Assembly (NCBI GenBank): GCA_032622095.1
Contig: CP136062.1
Span: 161,818,875 to 161,882,874 of the forward strand
Reading direction: 5' to 3'
DNA length: 64,000 bases
DNA from: Siphonodentalium dalli
Taxonomy: Eukaryota > Mollusca > Scaphopoda > Gadilida > Siphonodentaliidae
The notes below the pieces were generated by a model that had not been told where the DNA came from, did not search any database, and saw nothing but the letters and a program-made list of their open reading frames with translations. A program made the translations under genes and the position numbers. Below, one piece after another: positions 46,520 to 56,900 of the stretch (positions within the stretch are counted from its first letter, which is position 1; every line of letters starts with the position of its first letter).

Positions 46520-48500
46520 CTATCTATATCTATATTTGCGACTGTCTGTCTGTGTCTATAGAAATCCTCGGGCGACCATTTATATGGCACCATAGAGGTC
46601 TAACAGGGGTAACTTTCTACGAGAAAGATAATGGTGCGGGTTCGAATTTTATAAAGAGACGCTGTTGATGTCAGGGGTAGAAAGGGGGATGGGCAGAAAA
46701 ACTGTTTGTCGTCTATTTTCTCCAAATTTATACATAATCATATCCATGATACGAAGAATCTAATGGTGTGGTTTAAATGTGACAAAAGTGGAGTCGTTCG
46801 ATTCAGGGATGCATGGAATGGGAGAGGGCACCAAATTTATAACACTATTTTAGCGCTGATTTCCACCAAATTGATACATATTCTGCTCCATCAATCGAAT
46901 CGTGTAATTTAAAGATGCCAAATCGGTGCCGTTTTGGATGAGAGATTGGGGGGGAGGCACTACATTTGATAACAATTTGTTTAGTCGCCAGTTACCACTT
47001 GTAAATAATCATCTCCTTTATATCAGGAGTCTAATGGTGTGGCTAAAAGGCTGTCAAAGTGGAGCCCTTCCAGTCAGGGGTGCACTGATGAGAAGAGTAG
47101 CACCAAAATTGAAAACATATTTTCAGTGCCGATTTCCACCAAATTGATACCAAATTATTCTGCATGGTACTAGGAATCTAATCGTGTGATTTAAAGACGC
47201 CAAATTGGTACCGTTTGGACGAGAGATTTGTGGGGGGGGGGCACTAAATTTGATAAAAACAAAATTTTAGTCGCCGATTCCCAATGAACATATACATAGT
47301 CATCTCAATTATATCAGGAGTCTAACTGTGTGTTTAAAGATGTCAAAAGTTGGGCCGTTCGAGGCAAGGCTGTATGGAAGAGGAGAGGGACACCAAAATT
47401 GATTAAAAATATTGTTGGCGCCGATGTCCACCAAATTGATACATATTCTTCTCCGTGATACGAGGAATCTAATCGTGTGGTTTAAATACGCCAAACTGAT
47501 GCCGTTTTGGGTGGGAGATATGGGCACTAAATTTGATACGAATTTGTTCAGTCGCACATGTCCACCAATGTTATATATCATCATCTTGATAATGAGTAAT
47601 TGTGTGCTTTAAATATGTCAAAAGTGGCGCCGTTCGAGTCATTGATGGGGATGGGAGGGTCAGCAAAACTGATACAAATATGTGTATTGCCAATTTCCAC
47701 CAAATCCATACACGTTCTTCTCCAATGCTACGGGGCATCAAAGTGTGTTGGTTAAAGACGCCATATTTGGTGACTATATTTGCGAATGTCTATGTCAGTG
47801 TTCTATATAACTTCACGGGGACCATTAAAATGGCAGCAAAATGGTTCGGACAGGGAAAACTTTTTACGAGGAAGATAATGATACGAATTAAAATTTCTAT
47901 AGTGACGCTGTTGTTGTCGGGGGCAGAAACCGGAGGGCAGCAAACATGATGAAATATATTTGTCGCCGTTTCCACCAATGTTATACATAATCATCTCCAT
48001 TCCACCGATCGAGTCAGAGGTACATGCAGGGGGAGAGGGGCGCCAACATTGATAAAACAAACTATTTGAGCGCCGACTGCCACCAAATTGATACACATTC
48101 TTCTTCATGATACGAATACTCTAATCGTGTTATTTAAAGACGCCAAATTTGTGGCATTTGGGTGAGAGATGGGGGCACTGCATTTGGTCAGAATTTGTTT
48201 AGTTGCTGATTACCACCAAACTTATACATAATCATCTCCATTGTATCAGGAGTCTAATGGACGTGGTTTAAATATGTAAAAAGTGCCGCCGTTCGAGTCA
48301 TGACTGGTGCGGGGTAGCAAAGCTGATACAAATATGTTTAGCACTAATTTCCACCAAATTCACACACGTTCTTCTCCAACGATACGAGGAATCAAATCAT
48401 CTGGGTTAAAGACGCTACATTTGTTGCATTAGGGTCAGGGATGGCGAGAGTGGAGGGACACTAACATTGATAAGAATGTTTTAGTAGCCATCTTATTTCT
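46520..48500 (+). repeat. composite array element, copies 2 and 3
   Basis: The head (CTATATTTGCGACTGTCTG, then TTTCTACGAGAAAGATAATG) at 46526 and again at about 47774 (CTATATTTGCGAATGTCTAT) begins two successive arrays. Both use the same alternating units of about 145 bases as the element at 14.9 kb. No protein is encoded. Confidence 0.85.
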
Positions 48501-48900
48501 TTTCATGTTAACATTGCTTACACGTTGAGGGACATGATAAGGAAGAAAATGGGTGGGATGAAGTTAAGTCCTGTGATGTGGGTTGTAGGGGTACCCCATC
48601 AGCTTCCAGACTATTATATTTGCGTTTTCATTGCAGTCACGTGACCTTTTGACATCTGGTGACGTCACCAATGAAAATAACATCGAGTTTGGCTACAGCT
48701 GGATAGAGTATTCCAATACCTACAATCACAATGACATCATGTATATGGGATACCGTTTCCCACACCCCATCATTATCGGAATTTAATGGTAACTGAGTAA
48801 GGTTAAACTTTGACCCAGTAGGTAAACTTGGACCCAAAATATTTGCTGTTAACATCATATTTCCTGAACAATACACATTAGGGTACATGAAAATACCAAA
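48501..48900. other. no gene recognised
   Basis: Non-coding. An 83-codon minus-strand frame has no recognised motif. Confidence 0.35.
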
Positions 48901-49105
48901 GAAGTGAAGTTATGGGGGTCGCCAGGGGTCATAACAGCCAGTGGACTAATGATCGGATGAGTGATATGAAGTTTTGTGATGATCGGATGAAAGATGTGAC
49001 CTGTAGGAGAAATTGTTGATGAACGCATGGATGGCTTGACACACGACCAACCCATGGAATGATGGCAATAGCTCAAACTTGACTTTGTCACATTAAGCTA
49101 AAGGG
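48901..49105 (+). repeat. SINE-like repeat with TAGCTCA tail, related to 12-kb copies
   Basis: GATCGGATGAGTGATATGAA, ATGATCGGATGAAAGATGTG, ACCTGTAGG and the tail ATGGCAATAGCTCAAACTT match the order at 12240-12495. Confidence 0.65.
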
Positions 49106-49936
49106 TGTACTTTTTTGCGAGTCGATAATTCACATCACTGCATTCAATTGAGAGTCTTTTAAGACCTTCCCCCAAGACATGCATTATAGCCTATATTATA
49201 TAAGTATTTCATGAATTTATCAACTTATTTCGATCTCCAGAATGTAATAAAAAACAATAACTGTTTTGTATAAATTGAGGCTGCTTGCGTACAAAATTGC
49301 TTTAAAAATACAAAATACTGTTGATCATTGTGAGATTATCAACATACGAAACAAGGCAAGACATGATAAGAAGACAACATGAAGACATAATAACATTTGA
49401 TTCTTCAATCCAGATATATATTCATGTTTAAGAGTCAGGACTTAAAATCTGACGAGAATCAGAATCATGATTTTTATTTGATTCTCGTAAAAGCATCTGA
49501 TTCGCTGTAGAAATGCAAAATATTGATTCTCGCCACATCTTAAGGATTTTAAGGCCTGACTGTTGACTAAGTGGATGTCTGTTCCGTTCATATGTAATTA
49601 TTATTATATAATTAATTTTGTCCCATGAGTCTTGCAGCGGAGATGTTATTCGTCAGAATCTATATTTGTTAGTTCAAATTTTGCACAAGCTTTACTTATT
49701 TATTATGTGCTTACCAATGTATTATTGAATAAATACACGTAGCAGTTAGGTAATTATCACTATTCCCCACAGTAGGATATAGAAATATTCACTTTCACAG
49801 TATGAGTGACCAATTCACTTATGTCTACCAACTACCAACAAGTGATGGACTATTTCTTATGTATGTGTTTATATCCTTAATTTAATAATAATTATACTTT
49901 TGAAAGAAAAAAAATTTATGCTGAAATTTGACATAC
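49106..49936. other. no gene recognised
   Basis: AT-rich non-coding sequence. Words with ATTCTCG around 49460-49540 recur loosely. Confidence 0.35.
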
Positions 49937-49940
49937 ATAA

Positions 49941-50195
49941 CACTTCCATTACTGGAGCTTCCTGAAATTTGGTGAAAACCCTGTGCCAATGCATTCTCTT
50001 ATATAAATTTATGTGAGTCTCCCATAATTATATAAGAAATTGCATTGGCCCAACAATATGTACCTTGTCCTTGTAAGCCAGTGCATTCTCTTATATATTC
50101 GAGGCTCCCTATAGGAGAATCACATATGTAAGAGAATGCACTGGCACAGGATCTGTAATGCTGCACCAGCACAGCTCCGGTCATGAAAGGGTTAA
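49941..50195. mobile_element. TTAA-type MITE with two hairpins
   Basis: The left end CACTTCCATTACTGGAGC (preceded by ATAA) and the right end GGTCATGAAAGGG, followed by TTAA at 50192-50195, match the element at 59635-59886. Two hairpins of the CCAATGCATTCTC type lie at about 49986-50049 and 50080-50145. The left TTAA has mutated to ATAA. Confidence 0.75.
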
Positions 50196-50363
50196 TATGG
50201 GATAATCAATCGATTAATATTGGAACTCTATTTCTCCATGATGGACAGTGAAGTAAGACTGAGTAAGATGACAGAGATCAGTGCTGGCTTTTATGCATCG
50301 ATTGTATTAATAATTACAATAAACTTACACAACAATCATGAGAATTCTTAACACAAACATAAT
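50196..50363 (-). other. probable 3' UTR or downstream flank of gene B
   Basis: Non-coding, directly after the stop codon of gene B on the minus strand. No clear AATAAA is seen in the first 150 bases. Confidence 0.4.
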
Positions 50364-50935
50364 TCACAAATCTAAAGTGGAAATGTAAGCCTGTAGGGTT
50401 CTTAGCCACTCATCATTACCAGCATCATTGAGGTGGACACCGTCGTCTCGATAGAATTCTTTCCTCGCTCTTGTTATTCCGGGGAATGTCATGGTTGTTC
50501 CACCGAGTGTTTCCATAATCTGACCCACAGTTTCATTGATAACTTCCCTTACAAATTCTCCTTCAATGACATCAACTGTAGAGTCCCGCCACATGAGTCT
50601 CGGGTAGAGCTGGCACCAAACGATTTTACTATTTGGATATGAACGAATGATTTCCTGAAGGTCTCTGGTCATGGACTCTATAAGATCCTCGGTTTTAATA
50701 TAAGCCACATCATTGCTACTCAGATAAATTACAATAACTTTAGGGTTTTTATGTCCACAGTAGTACTCCATGTCATCAATGTAGTTACTGCTGAGTAACT
50801 CATGCCAGCGCATGCCACGTTTCCCTTTCCAGAACAATCTGATGTCATGGAATCCAAGATTCTTGCCCGTTGTTACTAGAGCTCTCTTATGGGCCCAGAA
50901 AACGTATGAGGATCCAATAACCCAGATATCCTTAC
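50364..50935 (-). CDS. gene B terminal exon: SGNH/GDSL-like hydrolase domain
   Basis: A polypyrimidine tract and AG (CTTCCTCTTTTTTCAG on the minus strand) precede the exon. The domain starts at once: KDIWVIGSSYVFW has GSS at exon residues 7-9, the block I nucleophile Ser. GKRGMRW (38-44) fits block II, SSND (72-75) fits block III with the Asn, and DGVH (164-167) supplies the block V Asp and His. All residues of a Ser-His-Asp hydrolase are therefore present. The frame is open for 189 codons with no lesions, unlike the retroelements in this window. The stop is TGA at 50364-50366. Typical activities of the fold are ester or acyl hydrolysis; no substrate can be inferred. Confidence 0.8.
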
Positions 50936-53900
50936 CTGAAAAAAGAGGAAGAATGATTCTATTGTACAGTAATTCCCTTAACCCTTTACCCAACAAACCG
51001 GCCAAAAACGGCCAAATAAAGCTGCAACAGCCTAAATTATCTTGGGTCTGTCTCAATAAAACCATACACATGGATATCATTGGAACCTGCTCATTGACCA
51101 CATTGTGATGGTTACAGTTATGCCCTGTGCCAATGCATTCTCTTATATATGCGAGTCGACCATAGGTCGCCTCGCATATATAAGAGAATGCATTGGCCTA
51201 AAAAAAATCTTTTTTTACCATTTTTTCTTACATTCTTTAACAATTTTATAATTTTTAGTGGGTAATTTTTCAGTATTTAGTTGGAAATATGGCTTCTAGC
51301 CATTCATCGGAAAGCTATCACTGTCATTGTCATGTTACAGTAGTGCCCTAAATAATCGACTCCTTAACCACAGCAGAATTAGGGGTAATTTTTCAGGATT
51401 TAGTTGGAAATATGGCTTCTTGCCATTCATCGAAAAGCTCTCACTGCCATTGTCATCTTACAGTAGTGCCCTAAATAATCGACTTCTTAACCACAGCAGA
51501 ATTAGGGGTAATTTTTCAGAATTTAGTTGGAAATATGGCTTGTTGCCATTCATCGGAAAGCTCTTACTGAGAGCTTTCCGATGAATGGCAACAAGCCATA
51601 CTTCTGACTAAATCCTGAAAAATTACCCATAATTCTGCTGTGGTTAAGGAGTCGATTATTTAGGGCACTACTGTAACATGACCATGACAAGAGCTTACAA
51701 TGCTCATCAAGCCTGCAAAAAGTACTTCAATAGGTAAGCCTGCAAATAGTGTGTCTGTCATTTGCAGAATGATGTCTACAGAGGGTGAATTTAGTGACGC
51801 TATCCTGCACAGCGGGCTAGCATCATCAAATTCACCCTCTGGGGACCTCATTTTGCTTAGGCTTCATCTTCTGGGAAGTATCTATAGTCTCAAATTAACA
51901 TTGATTTCAGTTACTTTTTCCCTTCTGGGAAGTTTCTATATCCCCTAATTTGCAGAAGATAAAATGCATAATCGAGGTCACTATAAATGGGTGAACATCA
52001 CCAACTTCAACTGGGAAACTTAAATCTGAGCCCAGGTCTGAACCGTCTCCCATAGCAGTTGAGGCCTTAGCAGAATGAGGTTCCCAGAGGGTTTTTACTG
52101 AGAGCTTTCCAATGAATGGCAACAAGCCATATTTCCGACTAAATCCTGAAAAGTTACCCATAATTCTGCTGTGGTTAAGGAGTCGATTATTTACGGCATT
52201 ACTGTATACAGCAGGTTTCTGAAATGAAAATCTGGATATACTGTAGCTCACTATAATTTCAATGATAATAACAGGTACAAAATCAAAGTTCCAATTGAAA
52301 TCACACTCAAATGCTCCACATACTGAGTCTGAAGAAATGCGCTATTTTTCGCAATAAATAACTTCCACAGGCAACCGACGCAGTATGACGTTTCCAGTCA
52401 CATTTTTCTTTAAAAGCTTTGATTGACATAATGTACTTTCGGTTTCATTTCCACAAACGACTTTCATTTTCGCAAAAGAAAAACATGACTTCTCTGAATT
52501 ATAAACACTGTGTGAAATTAGCCATGCGACAGAAAAGTTCTTATGCTATTTTTAGCTATGGGGCGGGATTTACTGGAATCACACTCGCTGAAGGAATTCC
52601 CCTAGTCTTGGGGATTCCATGCGACTATCGCCTGATGAGTGGTTGCATCACTTTACTGATAGATGTTGTGACTGGCTGGCACTGATGTAATACATGCTGG
52701 TAGTAATGGAAACCCCACCCAATTTCGACAGACTCAGTATGCAGAGTGTTTGAGTGTGATTTTAATCAGAACAGACAAAATCACAAAATAAATAAAAACA
52801 CGACGCATTATTCAAATTTTACCACATATATTGATTGTTGATCTCCACTTAGCATCGTACTACAATCAGTTTTCTTGTGGGACCATCTCCTTTTATACTA
52901 AACAGAATATATGCAACAAATGAATGAATGAATTTGAGCCATGCAAAATACACTCATGTGCTCTATGAACGACACAAACAACATGGTAATTATAATGAAA
53001 ATGAGTTTATTACTCAAGTCATAAATTCATTTCATTACCATGTTGTTTGTATCGTTCATAGAGCACATGAGTGTATTATAATTATAATTATAATGAAAAT
53101 GACTTTATGACTTAAGTAATAAACTCATTTTCATTCTAATTAGCATGTTCATATCATTCATAGAGCACATGAGTGTATTTTGCACCAATCCATGATTCCA
53201 ATTCATTCATTTGTTGCATATATTCTATTCCGTATAAAAGGAGAAGGTCCCATAAATGGCCAGATTTAGTGTACAGTACCCCTTTAAATTCTACTATAAA
53301 CAATGATGTGCCTTATATAGAGGATCTGCAACGAGTTCCCAGTTTATAGTGGTAATTTACAAAACGAGTCCAGTAAATTAGGTCTGGACCAAGCCTTTGG
53401 CGAGGGCCAGACTTAATTTACTGGACGAATTTTGTAAATTCCGCTATAAACTGGGGACAAGTTGTAGATTCTATTTATTATATGATCCAAAACCTCGACA
53501 AAACATACTTAAATCAAAAATAGGATACGAAACTAACATCGGCTTCTATAAGGCATTCGATGTCGTTTCACTTAACTATGCGTTGTTTGTCCGCGTAAGG
53601 AAATAGTCCTAGATAAATAAAGTCCCTTTGACCTATTTTATGGTATATATATTTAATGACATAACTTTTCAAACTCTTCATTCATTATAGTTTGTTGGAA
53701 AAATATTGGAAGCCGTAGTATTTTGAGACGTAGTATAGAGAATGTAATCGGCCGACAAACCGGAAGTCAAAGTTCACCTGGCACTATTTCCTGTCATTAA
53801 TCGAACGTTTAATATCGCAATATATAGAATGGGTTTATTGAATGGAAGAAGGGTAGGATCATTTAATAAATTTCTTTATTTCTTATTTACAAGATTAGAG

Positions 53901-56900
53901 GAATAAGATGTGGTAAGTGGACGCAGGTCGGGGATGATTCGGCCCTCAGAAGACAAGACTTCACGTAACTTTTGCAGTTTTGTAGTTCATGAATGTTATA
54001 TTGGCAGCTCAGAAAAGAAATAAACAGGGGTTCAAACATAAACATACTGTTATATTTACATACACCTAATATCGCTTCCGATTTCCCCATAGCGTTACGA
54101 TAGATAGAGTCAATGTGTTCATAAATCTATGAACGTAACATGACGTCACTTTCAATGTATTTCATAGGTTTACGAACACATTGATCCCAGAAATTACCGG
54201 GGATTGTCAAACACGAACGACTGCTTGAGTATTCAGCACGTCCGGATTTGGCAAGAAATTTTGTTTTGGTCTATAATCAGTGTTGCTACCCTCACCAAAA
54301 ACTCATCTCCTCTGATTACACACCAATCAGGTCACACAACCCACATCTCGACAACTTTTGCCATGAAATGTTCAACGTGCGGAGATCTCTCACCTAACAG
54401 CTGTGATAATATAAGGACGACACTCTGTTTATAACCCCACGACTTTCGAAACATCGCGAACAATGGTGTTTGCTCATTTGCATAATTATCGTTTTTAAAA
54501 TGCAAGTGAAATGCGTTGTGCATATATAGTGTTGCGACCGACGTAAATTCGTATTACGGTGTAAGGTTACTATTGGGACAGTTCCTATTGATCCATTACT
54601 ATGAAATTGCGTTTTTCCGTCTCCGTCAACGGATTCTCGCAATATTTGGTTTTCTAAAAACGAGGATTCAAACTGTCCGAACTGAACTCCATGCGTTCAT
54701 TTAAAGTTGAATAAATAGTGGGAAAGACAGACAATCGTAGTTCATAATGAATGTAAGTATATAAATATAAATAATAAACAGCGGATTCAACGTGGTCATG
54801 CAGTTTGCTGAATTTTTCTCGCGATCAAAATCCCATGACCACATTGAAACCGCCATTCATTTCTTATATATTTACACTCATTGATGCATTCTCTCTGAAA
54901 TCACATGCAAGTCCCAACTTGTTTCCATATTGTATGAATATTTATCTATTTATTGATTTATTGGGGTTTAACATCGTTTTCAGCAGCCAGGGGTATATCA
55001 CGACATTGCCAGTTTTATTGGTGGAGGGAAAGTCCGAACTATGGTAAATCTAGCAGTGATTTCATTGGCTGGAAGAATGAACCATTGTGCCAGACGAAAC
55101 CACTGACCATCACCGAATTACTGGCAACTCCCTCAGATAGCGATATGGGATACTACTAGTAAAGTCAGCGATGAAATTACCGGGAATGAGCACATATCTC
55201 CAGCACTGGAGAGCGAGATGGTCTGGAGCAGAACACCTTACCGACTGAGCCACAGAGGCACCGTATTGTATGAATGCAACTCACACTAAATGTTCTTTTA
55301 ATCTGCTAGTTGAGTGTAAATATAAGGAATGAATGTTGATTTTGTTGCATTCCATGGACTACATGTATGTATGCAACAATTGGTCTGACATTTTATGTGT
55401 GGATTGCTTTCGCGTCCCACACAAAATGTCAGACCAACTTGCATACATATTCCATGGAATGCAAGCAAATCAACATCCATTTCAGAATTAAATAAACCTG
55501 TGATGAAAAACACAATATGCGACACCCACGCCACCTTTAATTATTGTTATTATCAGCTTAGAAAGGGGTTAAATCTTCTCATGGATTGCAAAATCTTCCC
55601 AAAGTCAAATTCGTATTTCTCGGGGCTGCACACATGGTCCTGGAACAACCGTACAACATATTTATTCGCATGTACGCATGGTTTTCAAATCTGTTTGGCC
55701 TGAGAAGTTGGAAATTGAATTTGCATGGCCTTAAAAAGTATTTAGTAATAAAATGTTTAAGCTCCAAACTGATTATAGTTTGTCTGACATTTGCAGAATG
55801 AGATCCCCAGAGAGTAAATTTCTTGATGCTATCCCGCATAACAGGCTAGCATCAACAAATTCACCCTCTGGGGACCTCATTCTGCTTAGGCCTCAACTAT
55901 GGGAGACCTACGATCAGATTGAAGTTCCCCAGTTAAAGTTGGTAATATTCACCCATTAGTCACCTTGATTATGCAATTTATGTTCTACAAATTATGGGAT
56001 AAAGAAACTGAACAGACAGGAAAAAGTAACTAAAAAAAAGCAGAATGAGGTCCCCAGAGGGTGAATTTAGTGATGCTAGCCTACAATGTGAGGTATGTTA
56101 ACTAAATTCACCCTCTGGGAACCTCAGTGTGCAAATGTCAGACACACTAAATTCAGGCTTGTTAAGCTCCACAAAAAACATTACTCACGTTGAAATGGCT
56201 GTCTGCTCCCTTCTGAATATCTGTGGCTTCGCTGCAACCTCTCATTGGAATTTGAGCTGTACGACCTCTGATGACCTCCTCGCCATTCACCAGAACTTCT
56301 GCTGTCAGCCTCAGGCAATGATAGCCTACTTCTTGATTCTGTTTGAACTAAAGGTGAAACGAGGAACCGTCTTCTTTCATCATATTCACGTGAGCTGCCA
56401 GATTTGGACGGACTGCTGTCTTCGTCGGTGGTAGATCTGTAAGCTGAAGCTGCGTCATCCGATCCTGGCTCAATTCTTTTGAGTTTCTTTCTCTGTGGCG
56501 TGGATTTGGCAGATGAAGGCGAATCATCATCACTGAAATCATCACCGCCATCTCTCTCAGATGCTGACCGTCTGAAATTGAATGTGAATAAGACTTTAAT
56601 AACGCTATCAAGATGTAAATAGCCAAGCCTTGAAATAGGGTGTCTGTCATTTGCAGAATGAGGTCCCCAGAGGGTGAATTTAGTGATGCTACACCGCATA
56701 GCAGGCTAGCATCACCAAATTCACCCTCTGGGAACCTCATTCTGCTGAGGTGTAAGCAGAATGAGGTCCCCAGAGGGTGAATTTGGTGATGCTAGCCCGA
56801 TATGTGGGGTAGCATCACTAAATTCACCCTCTGGGGTCCTCATTCTGCAAATGACAGACACACTATTTCAAGGCTTGTAAATAGCACCATCACTCTTCTG

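Noticed and set aside
52419-52685. 88-codon frame with Gly-rich hydrophobic part
   Set aside because: Lies within an inverted-repeat element and shows no domain or splice context.
55180-55263. tRNA gene on the minus strand
   Set aside because: A good A box is present but the B box and the cloverleaf are decayed, and a tail plus 12-bp target duplication show a SINE.
56129-56434. Plus-strand frame of 101 codons
   Set aside because: It overlaps the gene B middle exon, which has two canonical splice sites and coding-like composition on the other strand.
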